Origin: Microbacteriaceae bacterium
Lineage (GTDB): Bacteria > Actinomycetota > Actinomycetes > Actinomycetales > Microbacteriaceae
Length of the DNA stretch: 64,000 nt
Direction: 5' to 3'
NCBI GenBank assembly: GCA_009780695.1
Contig: WQZN01000008.1
Coordinates: forward strand, 1 to 64,000
In this document: piece after piece, positions 1 to 9,797 of the stretch
Numbering within the stretch: position 1 is the stretch's first letter
Layout: every line of letters starts with the position of its first letter
Made by a program: the position numbers and the translations under genes
The notes under the pieces: generated by a model
The model's database searches: none
Told to the model about the DNA's origin: nothing
What the model saw: the letters and a program-made list of their open reading frames with translations, nothing else

Positions 1-57
1 GGCCTCCAGGTTGCATGAAGCGGTGAATTAGACAGCTCCACTTCACAACCGGAGGCC
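1..57. repeat. Imperfect inverted repeat at the left edge
   Basis: The arms GGCCTCC and GGAGGCC, then GGTTG/CAACC and TGAAG/CTTCA, face each other with two small bulges and an apical segment of about 20 bases. It lies about 60 bases downstream of the ndk stop codon and could terminate ndk, although no T-run is visible inside the window. It could also be the edge of a repeat or mobile remnant that continues to the left. Nothing recognisable lies at 58-113. Confidence 0.35.
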
Positions 58-113
58 TTCGCCTACTGGCGGGTCAACGCCGTGTCAGCAAACAACGTCC
101 CTGGACATCACAC

Positions 114-533
114 CTAGGCGAACCACAGCGCGAGCTCGCGCGCAGCCGACTCGGGCGAGTCGGAGCCGTGCACGAGGTTCTGCTGCACCTTGAGGCCCCA
201 ATCGCGGCCCAGGTCGCCGCGGATCGTGCCGGGGGTGGCCGTTGTCGGGTCGGTCGTGCCCGCGAGCGAGCGGAAGCCCTCGATGACGCGCTCGCCCGCG
301 ATGCGGATCGCGACGATCGGGCCCGACTGCATGAACTCGAGCAGCGGCTCGTAGAACGGCTTGCCCTCGTGCTCGGCATAGTGCTGCGCGAGCAGCTCGC
401 GGTCGGCGTCGATGAGCTTGATGTCGACGAGCTGATAGCCCTTCGCCTCGATGCGGCGCAGGATCTCGCCGCTCAGGTTGCGCGCCACGCCGTCGGGCTT
501 GACGAGGACGAGGGTCTCTTCCACAGTGCTCAC
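114..533 (-). CDS. ndk: Nucleoside diphosphate kinase
   Basis: The 139-residue cytoplasmic enzyme transfers the gamma phosphate of ATP to (d)NDPs through a phosphohistidine, balancing nucleotide pools. The length is normal for bacterial Ndk. Visible marks are the N-terminal LVLVKPDGVARN and the C-terminal NLVHGSDSPESA, whose histidine is the phosphorylated residue. The GTG start overlaps the stop of the upstream DUF4233 gene by 4 bases (GTGA at 530-533), so translation is probably coupled. It is the last gene of the ileS-folC-DUF4233-ndk operon. Confidence 0.97.
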   Translation of the reverse strand: MSTVEETLVLVKPDGVARNLSGEILRRIEAKGYQLVDIKLIDADRELLAQHYAEHEGKPFYEPLLEFMQSGPIVAIRIAGERVIEGFRSLAGTTDPTTATPGTIRGDLGRDWGLKVQQNLVHGSDSPESAARELALWFA

Positions 534-916
534 TGATTCTCCGTTTCGTTCCGCTGCTGGGCTGCAGCACCGGCGTTCTGGCCGGCGCTGTGCGCTTCGA
601 TCCTGCCAGCCTGGTACATCGCATAGATCCAGATGCCGAGGAAGATCGCGCCGACGACGAACATCATGGTCACCCAGAGGCCCGCGACCACCGCCAGCAC
701 CTGCACGGCGAAGCCGATTGCCGCACCGACGCGATAGCGCAGGGTGAGGATGCCGACGATCGACAGCGCGATCAGCACGGCGCCGCCGGTGATCACCTGC
801 GCGGCGGGCGCCGCGTGCAGGCCCCAGGCGACGAGCGTGCCGAGGAACAGGATGATCAGCTCGAAGCCGAGGACGATCGAGCCGAGCGATTCGCGGACGC
901 CCCGCTGCCGCCTCAT
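530..916 (-). CDS. DUF4233 family membrane protein
   Basis: A 128-residue hydrophobic protein with about three to four membrane segments after a short basic N-terminus ([10 protein letters not shown]), and a polar tail rich in Gln, Ala and Asn. Proteins of this kind sit between folC and ndk in many actinobacteria and are called DUF4233; their function is unknown. The ATG at 914-916 overlaps the folC stop (ATGA), and the end overlaps the ndk GTG. The family assignment rests on context and hydrophobic pattern from memory, so the name is less certain than the gene itself. Confidence 0.8.
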   Translation of the reverse strand: MRRQRGVRESLGSIVLGFELIILFLGTLVAWGLHAAPAAQVITGGAVLIALSIVGILTLRYRVGAAIGFAVQVLAVVAGLWVTMMFVVGAIFLGIWIYAMYQAGRIEAHSAGQNAGAAAQQRNETENQ

Positions 917-2343
917 TCGTCGTCCCCCGTGTCGTAGCCGGATGCGGCGCCGCCGTCTTCCAGATCGTCCTCCAGATCGTCGACGAGCCGCGGCGCCTTC
1001 CAGCCCCGATCGGCGGCCAGAGTCATGGCCTCGCCCACGAGCGTGATCGAGCCGGTCACGACGACGGCGCGCTTCTCGCCCTCGAGCGCCCAGGCCCGCG
1101 CGGCCTCGATCGCATCCCCGAGATCCTCGACCTCGTCGACGCGTTCGTGCGTCCACTCGTAGACGTCCTCGGCGAGCTCCTCGCTCGAGCGCGCGCGGTC
1201 GGAATGCGACTGCGTCGCGATGATCAGGGCGGCATCGGGCGCGAGCTGGTCGACGATGCCGTGCGCGTCCTTGTCCTTGAGGATGCCGAGCACGAAGGCG
1301 ACCTCGTCGAAGTCGAAGTACGTGCCGAGCGCCGCATGCAGCGTCTGCGCGCCGGCGGGGTTGTGCGCGGCGTCCACGATCACGGTCGGCTCGGTGCCGA
1401 TGAGCTGCAGCCGGCCGGGCGAGGTCGCGCCCGCGACGCCGTCCTCGAGCAGCTCGCCCGTGAGCGGCTGCGCGCCACCGCCGATGAAGGCCTCGACCGC
1501 CGCGATCGCGACCGCGGCGTTCTGGGCCTGGTGGTCGCCGTAGAGCGGCAGGAACAGGCCGTCGTAGGCCGCCGCGGTGCCGCGCACCTCGATCAGCTGG
1601 CCGCCGACCGCGACGGAGGTCGCCGTGACGTCGAAGTCGCGCCCCTGGGCGACGACGGATGCCCCGACCGCAGCCGCCTTCGCCTCGATCTCGCGCATGA
1701 CCGACGGGTCCTGCACGGCCGTGACCACGGTCGCGCCTTCCTTGATGATGCCGGACTTCGTGCGGGCGATCTCGGCGACGGTGTCGCCGAGCACCCCGAC
1801 GTGGTCGAGCGAGACGGGCGTGATGACCGCGACGGTTCCGTCGGCGATGTTCGTCGAGTCCCACTCGCCGCCCATGCCGACCTCGATCACGGCGACGTCG
1901 ACGGGCGCGTCGGCGAAGCAGGCGAAGCCGAGCACCGTGACCACCTCGAAGAAGGTGAGGCGCGCACGGCCTGCGGCCACGAGCTCGGCGTCGACGATCT
2001 CGATGTAGGGCCTGATCTCGTCCCAGTTCCGGGCGAGCGCCTCGTCGGCGATGGGCTCGCCGTCGATCAGGATGCGCTCGTTGAAGCGCTCGAGGTGCGG
2101 GCTCGTGAGCAGACCCGTGCGCAGCCCGTAGGCCCGCAGGATGCTCTCGGCGATGCGACTCGTCGACGTCTTGCCGTTCGTGCCGGTGAGGTGGATGACG
2201 GGGTAGGCCTTCTGCGGGTCGCCGAGCACTTCCGCGGCGCGGCGCGTGGCATCCAGCCGCCGCTCGGGCTTCGACTCGCCGACCCTCGTCAGCAGCTCGG
2301 CATAGACGGCGTCGGCCGCCTCGCGGAATGCGTTGTCGCTCAT
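913..2343 (-). CDS. folC: Bifunctional folylpolyglutamate synthase / dihydrofolate synthase
   Basis: A 476-residue Mur-ligase-type enzyme that adds glutamate to dihydropteroate and to reduced folates, using ATP. The ATP-binding loop [12 protein letters not shown] lies near residue 50, followed by [14 protein letters not shown], which is typical of FolC. The central [12 protein letters not shown] and the later DAAHNPAGA are also family motifs. A short acidic tail follows the ligase domain. The ATG overlaps the ileS stop by 4 bases (2340-2343), so expression likely follows ileS and its T-box. Confidence 0.95.
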   Translation of the reverse strand: MSDNAFREAADAVYAELLTRVGESKPERRLDATRRAAEVLGDPQKAYPVIHLTGTNGKTSTSRIAESILRAYGLRTGLLTSPHLERFNERILIDGEPIADEALARNWDEIRPYIEIVDAELVAAGRARLTFFEVVTVLGFACFADAPVDVAVIEVGMGGEWDSTNIADGTVAVITPVSLDHVGVLGDTVAEIARTKSGIIKEGATVVTAVQDPSVMREIEAKAAAVGASVVAQGRDFDVTATSVAVGGQLIEVRGTAAAYDGLFLPLYGDHQAQNAAVAIAAVEAFIGGGAQPLTGELLEDGVAGATSPGRLQLIGTEPTVIVDAAHNPAGAQTLHAALGTYFDFDEVAFVLGILKDKDAHGIVDQLAPDAALIIATQSHSDRARSSEELAEDVYEWTHERVDEVEDLGDAIEAARAWALEGEKRAVVVTGSITLVGEAMTLAADRGWKAPRLVDDLEDDLEDGGAASGYDTGDDE

Positions 2344-5300
2344 GCGCCCACCTTCACGACCTCGATGGCCTGCGTGCCCTCCGCGACCGCGTACTCGACC
2401 GCGAGGGTCTCGGACGAGATGAGCTCGGCGTGCGTGCGCGCGGCGGCGGCGGACGCCGCGTCCAGGGTGAGCGTGAGCCGGATCCGGTCGCTCACCTCGA
2501 GCCCGGCCGCCTTGCGGGCGTCCTGCACGCTGCGGATCAGGTCACGCGCGGCGCCCTCGGCCTCGAGCTCGGGCGTCACGGCCGTGTCGAGCAGCACGAA
2601 ACCTCCGCCGGGCAGCAGCGCGAGCGCCTCGGAGGCGTCGTCCTTCTGCGCGACCTCGAGCACGAGCTCGTACTCGGCGGGCTCGAGCGCGATGCCGCCG
2701 GCGGTCACGACGCCGTCGGCCTCGGCCCAGTCTCCGGTGCGGGCGGCCTTGATCGCCTCCTGCACCTGCTTGCCGAGACGCGGGCCCGCCGCGCGGGCGT
2801 TCACCGACAGCCGGCGGGTGATGCCGTAGTCGTCGGCACTCGTCGCCGTCTCGGCGATGAGCACGACGGACTTCACGTTCAGCTCGTCGCGCAGGATCGC
2901 CTCGAAGGCACCGAGGCTCGCGGCATCCGGCACGACCACCGTCAGCTTCGCGAGGGGAAGCCGCACCCGCAGGCCGTTCGCCTTGCGCAGCGAGAGGCCG
3001 GTCGACGCGATCTGGCGCACGGCGTCCATGGCCGCGACGAGCGCGTGGTCCGCCGGGAACTCCTCGGCCTCCGGCCAGTCCTCGAGGTGCACCGAACGGC
3101 CGCCCGTGAGTCCCTGCCAGATGTTCTCGGTGACGAGCGGCAGCAGCGGCGCGGCGAGGCGGCACAACGTCTCGAGCACGGTGAACAGCGTGTCGAAGCC
3201 CTCGGCGTTCTCGCCTGCCTCGGTGACGCCGACCCAGAACCGGTCGCGTGAGCGGCGCACGTACCAGTTGGTCAGCACGTCGGCGAAGTCGCGCAGCGCG
3301 GCGGCGGCGAACGGGCTGTCGAGGTCGTCGAGGTGCTCGGTGACCGTCGCGACCGTCTCGCGCAGCTTGGCGAGGATGTAGCGGTCGAGCTCGTTGGTCG
3401 AGGATGTCGACCGCTTCGCCTCGTAGCCGCACGCGTTCGCGTAGATCGAGAAGAAGTAATACGAGCTCCACAGCGGCAGCAGCAGCTCGCGCACGCCCGT
3501 GCGGATGCCCTCCTCGGTGACGATCAGGTTGCCGCCGCGGATGACCGACGACGACATCAGGAACCAGCGCATCGCGTCCGAGCCGTCGCGGTCGAAGACC
3601 TCGGAGACGTCGGGGTAGTTGCGCAGGCTCTTCGACATCTTCTGGCCGTCGGAGCCGAGCACGATGCCGTGGCTGAGCGCGCTGCGGAACGCCGGGCGGT
3701 CGAAGATCGCGGTCGCGAGCACGTGCTGCACGTAGAACCAGCCGCGGGTCTGCCCGATGTACTCGACGATGTAGTCGGCGGGGTTGTGCGTGTCGAACCA
3801 GTCGCGGTTCTCGAACGGGTAGTGCACCTGTGCGAACGGCATCGAGCCCGAGTCGAACCACACGTCGAAGACGTCGGTGATGCGCTTCATGACGGACTTC
3901 CCGGTCGGGTCGTCGGGGTTCGGGCGGGTCAGCTCGTCGATGTACGGGCGGTGCAGGTCGACCTCGCCGGCCGCGTTCGTCGGCAGCGTGCCGAAGTCGC
4001 GCTCGAGCTCTTCGAGCGAGCCGTAGACGTCGATGCGCGGGTGCTCGGGGTCGGTCGACTTCCACACGGGGATCGGCGAGCCCCAGAACCGGTTGCGGCT
4101 GATCGACCAGTCGCGCGCGCCCTCGAGCCACTTCCCGAACTGACCGTCCTTGACGTTCTCGGGCACCCAGGTGATGTCCTGGTTGAGCTCTGCCATGCGG
4201 TCCTTGAACTCGGTGACGCGCACGAACCAGCTCGAGACGGCCTTGTAGATCAGGGGGTTCCGGCACCGCCAGCAGTGCGGGTAGGAGTGCTCATAGCTCG
4301 CGACGCGCAGCAGGCGACCGTCGGCACGCAGCAGTTGCGTGAGCGGCTTGTTGGCGTCGAAGACCTGCAGGCCGGCGACCGGCTCCACCGCGGACAGGAA
4401 CTTGCCGCCGTCGTCGACCGAGACGATGACGGGGATGCCGTTCGCCTCGCAGACGCGCTGGTCGTCCTCGCCGTAGGCCGGGGCCTGGTGCACGATGCCG
4501 GTTCCGTCGGCCGTGGTGACGTAGCCGTCCACGAGGATGCGCCACGCGTTCTCGGTGCCCCAGGTCTCGACATCCGCGTAGAAGTCCCACAGCCGGTCGT
4601 ACTGCACGCCCGCCAGCTCGGCGCCGGCGATCGTCCGGATGACGGCCGCCTGAGCGGCCGCCGCGTCGTCGTAGCCCAGGTCCTTGGCGTAGTTGCCGAG
4701 CAGCTCGAGGGCGATCAGGTACTCCCCTGCCTCGTCCGGGGTGTCGGCGGCGCCGTTCGGGCCCGCGGGCACGACCGCATAGCTGATCTCGGGCCCGACC
4801 ACGAGCGCCGCGTTGGTCGGCAGGGTCCACGGGGTCGTCGTCCACGCGAGGGCGCGCACCGCGGTGAGCCCGAGCGCCTCGGCCTTCTCGCCGACGAGCG
4901 GGAACGTCACCGTGACGGTCTGGTCCTGGCGCATCTTGTAGACGTCGTCATCCATGCGCAGCTCGTGGTTGGAGAGCGGCGTCTCGTCGCGCCAGCAGTA
5001 CGGCAGCACGCGGTGGCCCTCGTAGGCGAGGCCCTTGTCGTGCAGCTGCTTGAACGCCCACAGCACGCTCTCCATGAAGGTGAGGTCGAGGGTCTTGTAG
5101 CCGCCGTCGAAGTCGACCCAGCGCGCCTGGCGGGTGACATACGCCTGCCACTCCTCGGTGTAGCGCAGCACCGATTCCTTCGCGGCCTGGTTGAACGCCG
5201 CGAGGCCCATCTTCTCGATGTCGGCCTTGCCGTTGAGGCCGAGCTGGCGCTCGGCTTCGAGTTCGGCGGGCAGGCCGTGCGTGTCCCAGCCGAAGACGCG

Positions 5301-5558
5301 CTTGACCTGCTTGCCCCGCATGGTCTGGTAGCGCGGGAACAGGTCCTTGGCGTAGCCGGTCAGCAGGTGGCCGTAGTGCGGCAGGCCGTTGGCGAAGGGC
5401 GGGCCGTCGTAGAAGACCCATTCGGTGCAGCCGTCGCGCTGGTCGACGGACGCCTGGAAGGTCGCGTCCTTCTTCCAGAACGCGAGCACCTTCTGCTCGA
5501 TGTCGGGGAAGCGCGGGCTCGGAACGACGTCGGTCTCGTCGGACTTGGGGTACGGCAA
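2340..5558 (-). CDS. ileS: Isoleucyl-tRNA synthetase
   Basis: This 1072-residue class I synthetase charges tRNA-Ile. The HIGH-type motif is seen as [16 protein letters not shown] near residue 50 and the KMSKS loop as [13 protein letters not shown] near residue 620; an editing (CP1) domain lies between them. The length and the sequence [12 protein letters not shown] resemble the long, eukaryote-like IleS form common in actinobacteria. I place the start at TTG 5556-5558, because GAGGAG sits just upstream and the product then begins [10 protein letters not shown], as in relatives. The longer frame back to 5636 would translate the T-box leader. First gene of a four-gene operon. Confidence 0.96.
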   Translation of the reverse strand: MPYPKSDETDVVPSPRFPDIEQKVLAFWKKDATFQASVDQRDGCTEWVFYDGPPFANGLPHYGHLLTGYAKDLFPRYQTMRGKQVKRVFGWDTHGLPAELEAERQLGLNGKADIEKMGLAAFNQAAKESVLRYTEEWQAYVTRQARWVDFDGGYKTLDLTFMESVLWAFKQLHDKGLAYEGHRVLPYCWRDETPLSNHELRMDDDVYKMRQDQTVTVTFPLVGEKAEALGLTAVRALAWTTTPWTLPTNAALVVGPEISYAVVPAGPNGAADTPDEAGEYLIALELLGNYAKDLGYDDAAAAQAAVIRTIAGAELAGVQYDRLWDFYADVETWGTENAWRILVDGYVTTADGTGIVHQAPAYGEDDQRVCEANGIPVIVSVDDGGKFLSAVEPVAGLQVFDANKPLTQLLRADGRLLRVASYEHSYPHCWRCRNPLIYKAVSSWFVRVTEFKDRMAELNQDITWVPENVKDGQFGKWLEGARDWSISRNRFWGSPIPVWKSTDPEHPRIDVYGSLEELERDFGTLPTNAAGEVDLHRPYIDELTRPNPDDPTGKSVMKRITDVFDVWFDSGSMPFAQVHYPFENRDWFDTHNPADYIVEYIGQTRGWFYVQHVLATAIFDRPAFRSALSHGIVLGSDGQKMSKSLRNYPDVSEVFDRDGSDAMRWFLMSSSVIRGGNLIVTEEGIRTGVRELLLPLWSSYYFFSIYANACGYEAKRSTSSTNELDRYILAKLRETVATVTEHLDDLDSPFAAAALRDFADVLTNWYVRRSRDRFWVGVTEAGENAEGFDTLFTVLETLCRLAAPLLPLVTENIWQGLTGGRSVHLEDWPEAEEFPADHALVAAMDAVRQIASTGLSLRKANGLRVRLPLAKLTVVVPDAASLGAFEAILRDELNVKSVVLIAETATSADDYGITRRLSVNARAAGPRLGKQVQEAIKAARTGDWAEADGVVTAGGIALEPAEYELVLEVAQKDDASEALALLPGGGFVLLDTAVTPELEAEGAARDLIRSVQDARKAAGLEVSDRIRLTLTLDAASAAAARTHAELISSETLAVEYAVAEGTQAIEVVKVGA

Positions 5559-5752
5559 CGGGGCTCCTCGGTGCGATCTGGAATCACTCGACGAGGACGC
5601 GATGCGTATCGCGCGGTACCACCTCGATTGCCCCAACGGATGTCAGGACCCCTTGTTCTTAGGCTGTGACGGGCCCGACCCGTTCGGCTCTACTGACGAC
5701 TCGCGTCGCGTTCTTCCGAAGACTCCCCGGTGATGGCCGGATCGCAGTCGAT
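5559..5752 (-). promoter_or_regulatory. T-box leader (isoleucine), ultrashort stem I, translational type
   Basis: Read on the minus strand, the leader has a short stem I closed by GACT/AGTC, with GCCATCACCGGGGAG holding the specifier ATC (5732-5734), an Ile codon. The T-box sequence GAGGTGGTACCGCGCG follows at about 5610-5626; its TGGT bulge (5618-5621) matches the 3' end of an A73 tRNA. Further on, TCCTCG (near 5592-5597) can pair with CGAGGA (near 5565-5570), which contains the ileS ribosome binding site. No T-run terminator is present. This fits the actinobacterial design in which uncharged tRNA-Ile frees the Shine-Dalgarno. Confidence 0.93.
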
Positions 5753-5758
5753 GCCCAG

Positions 5759-5764
5759 AGTCTA
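5759..5764 (-). promoter_or_regulatory. -10 box of the ileS T-box leader
   Basis: TAGACT on the minus strand lies about 7 bases before the expected first base of the short T-box stem I. No good -35 consensus is visible. The position relative to the leader is the main support. Confidence 0.5.
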
Positions 5765-5887
5765 CCGGTTGGCCGCGACCTCGAGCGGCCCCGTATCGGC
5801 GGCAAACTCCTCGCCGGCGCCAACACGGGGCCGCTCGGCATTCGAACCAGTCGCGTCGATCTCTGCCTCTCGACCCAGAACACCGCG

Positions 5888-6295
5888 GTGATCGCGACGG
5901 TCAACTCCGATGGGTCGCCCGCGGCGACACCCGTGCGTTTCTACAGCCTCGGCTTCGAGATCTTCTACACGAGCTGGAACGACTCGCCCAAGTCACGCAA
6001 CCTCCGCCGCGATCCGCGGGTGTCCGCCGGCATCGTCGCCCCGCTGGTCGGCCAGGCGAGCAGCCGCGGCGCTCAGATCTTCGGCATGGCTCGGACGCTC
6101 GAGCGCGACGATCCGGACGCGGCACCGTACTGGGAGGCCTTCCGCTGGCAGTCCGACCACGTCGAGCGCGGACGCCGCCTGGACGAGCCGCCGACGGACC
6201 CGCTGACCGTCATCACGCCGGAACGCATCGTGTACACCGAGCACTGGCTCCGTAAGCAGGGATATCGTCCCCGACAGATCTGGCGGCCCGAGTAG
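5888..6295 (+). CDS. PNPOx-like (pyridoxamine 5'-phosphate oxidase fold) protein, 5' end unclear
   Basis: The frame encodes AVIATVNSDGSPAATPVRF, then SPKSRNLRRDPRVSAGI and a C-terminal ERIVYTEHWL, typical of the split-barrel FMN/F420-binding family. The only in-frame starts are GTG 5666, which lies inside the divergent ileS T-box leader, and GTG 5888, which would remove the usual N-terminal helix and give 135 residues. In-frame codons 5666-5887 use less typical codons and partly duplicate leader sequence. The gene may have lost its true 5' end, or may use an unusual start. The substrate cannot be predicted. Confidence 0.55.
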   Translation: MIATVNSDGSPAATPVRFYSLGFEIFYTSWNDSPKSRNLRRDPRVSAGIVAPLVGQASSRGAQIFGMARTLERDDPDAAPYWEAFRWQSDHVERGRRLDEPPTDPLTVITPERIVYTEHWLRKQGYRPRQIWRPE

Positions 6296-6354
6296 GTCCG
6301 TGCGACCTCAGCGGTCACGGTGCGTTCCCTCACCGACCGGCAGGTTTCGCCCGG

Positions 6355-6400
6355 TAGACTCGACGCACATCCCACACTCAGGCACCCTCGACGCGGTGCC
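6355..6400 (+). promoter_or_regulatory. Putative valS promoter -10 box and leader hairpin
   Basis: TAGACT at 6355-6360 is followed by a leader of about 60 bases with a short hairpin, GGCACC and GGTGCC (about 6380-6400). No T-box consensus is found here, unlike ileS. Confidence 0.35.
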
Positions 6401-6427
6401 GCACATACGACACCGAAGAGGCCTGAA

Positions 6428-9016
6428 ATGACTGCTGTGATTCCGGACAAGCCCGCGCTCGAGGGCCTCGAGGCCAAGTGGGGTGCCGTGTGGGAGCAGG
6501 GCGGCACGTACGCGTTCGACCGCAAGGCGGCGCTCGAGGCATCCGATCGCACCTGCATCTACGCCATCGACACGCCGCCGCCGACGGCGTCGGGCTCGCT
6601 GCACATCGGCCACGTGTTCTCGTACACGCACACCGACGTGATCGCCCGCTACCAGCGCATGCTCGGCAAGAACGTCTTCTACCCCATCGGCTGGGACGAC
6701 AACGGCCTGCCGACCGAGCGTCGCGTGCAGAACTACTACGGCGTGCGCTGCGACCCCTCGCTGCCCTATGTCGAGGGCTTCGTGCCGCCGTACGAGGGCG
6801 GCGACAACAAGAGCTCGAAGGCCGCCGACCAGGTGCCCGTCTCGCGCCGCAACTTCATCGAGCTGTGCGAGCGCCTCACGGAAGAGGACGAGAAGCAGTT
6901 CGAGGCCCTGTGGCGGATGCTGGGCCTGTCGGTCGACTGGGCGCAGACCTACCGCACCATCGGGCCCGAGTCGATCCACGCCTCGCAGCTCGCGTTCCTC
7001 AAGAACATCGAGCGCGGCGAGGCCTACCAGGACTGGGCGCCGACCCTGTGGGACGTGACGTTCCGCTCCGCCGTCGCGCAGGCCGAGCTCGAGGACCGCG
7101 ATCAGCCGGGCGCCTACCACCGCATCGCGTTCCACGGCGCCGACGGCGACGGCGACATCTTCATCGAGACGACCCGCCCCGAGCTGCTCGCCGCCTGCGT
7201 CGCGATCGTGGCCCACCCCGAGGACGAGCGCTACAAGCCGCTGTTCGGCACGACCGTGACGACGCCCGTCTTCGGCGTCGAGGTGCCCGTGGTCGCGCAC
7301 CACCTCGCCCAGCCCGACAAGGGCTCGGGCATCGCCATGATCTGCACCTTCGGCGACGTGACCGACGTCACCTGGTGGCGCGAGCTGCAGCTGCCGACGC
7401 GCGCGATCATCGGCTTCGACGGCCGGATCCTCGCCGAGGCGCCCGAGGCGATCGCGACGGATGCCGGGCGCGAGGCCTACGCGAAGATCGCCGGCATGAC
7501 GGTCTTCAGCGCCAAGAAGACCATGGTCGAGCTGCTGACCGAGTCGGGCGAGCTCATCGGCGAGCCCAAGCCGATCCAGCACCCCGTCAAGTTCTACGAG
7601 AAGGGCGACCGCCCGCTCGAGATCGTCTCGACCCGCCAGTGGTATGTGAAGAACGGCGGCAAGGACGACGCGCTGCGCGCCCGCCTCATCGAGGCCGGCC
7701 AGGCCCTCGGCTGGAACCCCGACTTCATGCGCGTGCGCTTCGAGAACTGGGTGAACGGCCTCGCGGGCGACTGGCTGATCTCGCGCCAGCGCTTCTTCGG
7801 CGTGCCGATCCCCGTCTGGTACCGCGTCGACGAGAACGGCGAGACGCAGTTCGACCAGGTGATCCTGCCCGAGGCGTCCCAGCTGCCCGTCGACCCGTCG
7901 TCCGACGCCCCGACAGGCTTCGACGAGGCCCAGCGCGGCCAGGCCGGCGGTTTCGTCGGCGAGGTCGACATCATGGACACCTGGATGACGTCGTCGCTCA
8001 CGCCGCAGATCGCCGCCGGCTGGCAGCGCGACCCCGAGCTGTTCGAGGCGCTCTTCCCGTTCGACCTGCGCCCGCAGGGCCAGGACATCATCCGCACCTG
8101 GCTGTTCTCGACGATGCTGCGCTCGCTGCTCGAGCACGGCACGGCGCCGTGGGGCAACGCCGCGATCTCGGGCTTCATCGTCGACCCCGACCGCAAGAAG
8201 ATGTCGAAGTCGAAGGGCAACGTGGTCACGCCCGCGTCGATCCTCGAGCAGCACGGCTCGGACGCCACGCGCTACTGGGCCGCCTCGAGCCGTCTGGGTG
8301 CCGACGCCGCCTTCGACATGAACAACCCGACGCAGATCAAGATCGGCCGCCGCCTCTCGATCAAGGTGCTGAACGCCGCGAAGTTTGTGCTCGGCTTCGA
8401 GCACGCCGAGGGCGCCGCTGTCACCGAGGAGCTCGACCGCTCGATGCTCCGCGGCCTCGTCAAGGTCGTGGCCGACGCGACCGCCGCGTTCGAGGCGTAC
8501 GACCACGCCCGTGCGCTCGAGACCACCGAGTCGTTCTTCTGGACGTTCTGCGACGACTACCTCGAGCTCGTGAAGGAACGTGCGCACGGCTCGGCCGACG
8601 CCGCCGGCCAGGCATCCGCCGTCGCCGCCCTGCGCCTCGCGCTCAGCGTGCTGCTGCGCCTGTTCGCGCCGTTCATCCCGTTCGCCACCGAGGAGACGTG
8701 GAGCTGGTTCAACGCCGGCTCGGTGCACACCGCCGCGTGGCCGACCGTCGACGAGCTCGCGGTCGCGGGCGAGGGCGCCGAGGTGCTGGCGGCCGCGTCG
8801 ACCGCGCTCGTCGGCATCCGCCGCGTCAAGACCGATGCGAAGGTCTCGCAGAAGACGCCGATCACGCGCCTGACGCTGACGGGGACGGACGGTCAGCTCG
8901 CCGCCCTGCGTCTCGCGGAAGGCGATCTGAAAGCGGTCGGGCGCATCCAGGATGTCTCGTTCACGGCGGGCGACACGATCGGCGTCACCGACGTCGAGCT
9001 CGAAGATCTCGCCTGA
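6428..9016 (+). CDS. valS: Valyl-tRNA synthetase
   Basis: An 862-residue class I synthetase that charges tRNA-Val. The HIGH motif is in SGSLHIGHVFSYTHTD near residue 50, and the KMSKS loop is RKKMSKSKGNVV near residue 590. The internal PIGWDDNGLPTERRVQ and the C-terminal anticodon-binding domain are as expected. I chose ATG 6428-6430, which gives MTAVIPDKPALEGLEAKW and has GAAGAGG upstream; the in-frame upstream extension to 6320 lacks family sequence. The gene has its own promoter and is not coupled to ileS. Confidence 0.96.
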   Translation: MTAVIPDKPALEGLEAKWGAVWEQGGTYAFDRKAALEASDRTCIYAIDTPPPTASGSLHIGHVFSYTHTDVIARYQRMLGKNVFYPIGWDDNGLPTERRVQNYYGVRCDPSLPYVEGFVPPYEGGDNKSSKAADQVPVSRRNFIELCERLTEEDEKQFEALWRMLGLSVDWAQTYRTIGPESIHASQLAFLKNIERGEAYQDWAPTLWDVTFRSAVAQAELEDRDQPGAYHRIAFHGADGDGDIFIETTRPELLAACVAIVAHPEDERYKPLFGTTVTTPVFGVEVPVVAHHLAQPDKGSGIAMICTFGDVTDVTWWRELQLPTRAIIGFDGRILAEAPEAIATDAGREAYAKIAGMTVFSAKKTMVELLTESGELIGEPKPIQHPVKFYEKGDRPLEIVSTRQWYVKNGGKDDALRARLIEAGQALGWNPDFMRVRFENWVNGLAGDWLISRQRFFGVPIPVWYRVDENGETQFDQVILPEASQLPVDPSSDAPTGFDEAQRGQAGGFVGEVDIMDTWMTSSLTPQIAAGWQRDPELFEALFPFDLRPQGQDIIRTWLFSTMLRSLLEHGTAPWGNAAISGFIVDPDRKKMSKSKGNVVTPASILEQHGSDATRYWAASSRLGADAAFDMNNPTQIKIGRRLSIKVLNAAKFVLGFEHAEGAAVTEELDRSMLRGLVKVVADATAAFEAYDHARALETTESFFWTFCDDYLELVKERAHGSADAAGQASAVAALRLALSVLLRLFAPFIPFATEETWSWFNAGSVHTAAWPTVDELAVAGEGAEVLAAASTALVGIRRVKTDAKVSQKTPITRLTLTGTDGQLAALRLAEGDLKAVGRIQDVSFTAGDTIGVTDVELEDLA

Positions 9017-9056
9017 TCAGCACAAATCACGCTAGGGTCGGCACGGGAGGGGTGGC

Positions 9057-9518
9057 ATGACGATCGCGATTCGGGAACCCAAGGACAGTGACTTCTTTCC
9101 TTGGCTCAACCTGTACGAGGCCTACGCAGTGGCGCGGGGGGCGCAGCTGACAGAGCAGAAGGCGCTCCAGCTGTGGATGTGGCTCTCGGACCCGGCGCAC
9201 GTCGAGTCGTCCCTCATCGCGGTCGACGAGCACGGCGACCTCGCCGGCTTCGCGCTCTTCCACAGCTTCCCGCGGCCTCTCGAGGGCGACACGGGCGTGT
9301 TCATCGACGCCCTGTTCGTGAGCCCCGAGTCGAGCGAGCTCTCGGCCGGTCAGGCGCTGTTCACCGCCATCCGCGACGGCGCAGCCCAGCGCGGCGCCGT
9401 GGTGGTGCGCTGGACCCAGGCCGAGGGCGAGCAGCTCGCCCCGGCCCTGAGCCAGGTCGCGGGCCAGCCGACCACGCCGACGACCTTCGAGCTGCAGACC
9501 GCGGCTCAGTTCGCCTGA
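9057..9518 (+). CDS. GNAT family N-acetyltransferase
   Basis: A 153-residue protein beginning MTIAIREPKDSDFF, the usual first strand of GNAT enzymes, with DEHGDLAGFALFHSF and VFIDALFVSPESSELSAGQAL forming the acetyl-CoA-binding core. GGGAGGGG precedes the ATG, and a TAGGGT box lies at 9033-9038. The acceptor substrate cannot be inferred. It leads a short plus-strand cluster with the next two genes. Confidence 0.8.
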   Translation: MTIAIREPKDSDFFPWLNLYEAYAVARGAQLTEQKALQLWMWLSDPAHVESSLIAVDEHGDLAGFALFHSFPRPLEGDTGVFIDALFVSPESSELSAGQALFTAIRDGAAQRGAVVVRWTQAEGEQLAPALSQVAGQPTTPTTFELQTAAQFA

Positions 9519-9535
9519 ATCCGGCGGGTCTCCGC

Positions 9536-9787
9536 ATGCAGCTCGGCACCCGCTGGCCCGTCGGCTCGGCCGCGCCCGCCGGCCTGCCCGAGGTCGTCTC
9601 GAAGGCGATCTCGACCGTCGAGGAGGAGCTCGCCGCCGACGGCGTCGACGCCGGAACCTGGCGGTGGACGTTGACCTGGCTCGAGCGCAAGCCCGTGGTC
9701 GAGCTCGACGACGGCACCGTCATCCGTTACAACCCGGCGGACGACACCGCGACGATCACCTCGAGCGGGCTCGACGACGAAAGCTAG
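9536..9787 (+). CDS. Small conserved hypothetical protein
   Basis: An 83-residue acidic protein beginning MQLGTRWPVG, with the core WTLTWLERKPVVELDDG. The coding frame shows GC-rich third positions and lies neatly between the acetyltransferase and the M3 peptidase. I do not recognise a domain. The ATG at 9536 has only a weak ribosome binding site, so the start could lie slightly elsewhere. Confidence 0.65.
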   Translation: MQLGTRWPVGSAAPAGLPEVVSKAISTVEEELAADGVDAGTWRWTLTWLERKPVVELDDGTVIRYNPADDTATITSSGLDDES

Positions 9788-9790
9788 GGT
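9785..9790 (+). promoter_or_regulatory. -10 box (TAGGGT) just before the M3 peptidase gene
   Basis: TAGGGT ends 7 bases before ATG 9798, a spacing that predicts a leaderless transcript. It overlaps the end of the preceding small gene. Confidence 0.4.
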
Positions 9791-9797
9791 GGCGGGT

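Noticed and set aside
3333..5669. Long plus-strand frame of 778 codons opposite ileS
   Set aside because: It is the shadow of the ileS gene: the product is a low-complexity Arg/Val/Asp-rich text with no domain, a usual effect of high GC bias.
5666..5887. Extended N-terminus of the PNPOx-like gene from GTG 5666
   Set aside because: It translates the T-box leader of ileS and has no ribosome binding site, so I did not accept it as the start.
6296..6427. A second T-box in front of valS
   Set aside because: The leader has no GGTGG-ACCGCG consensus and no specifier-like stem I.
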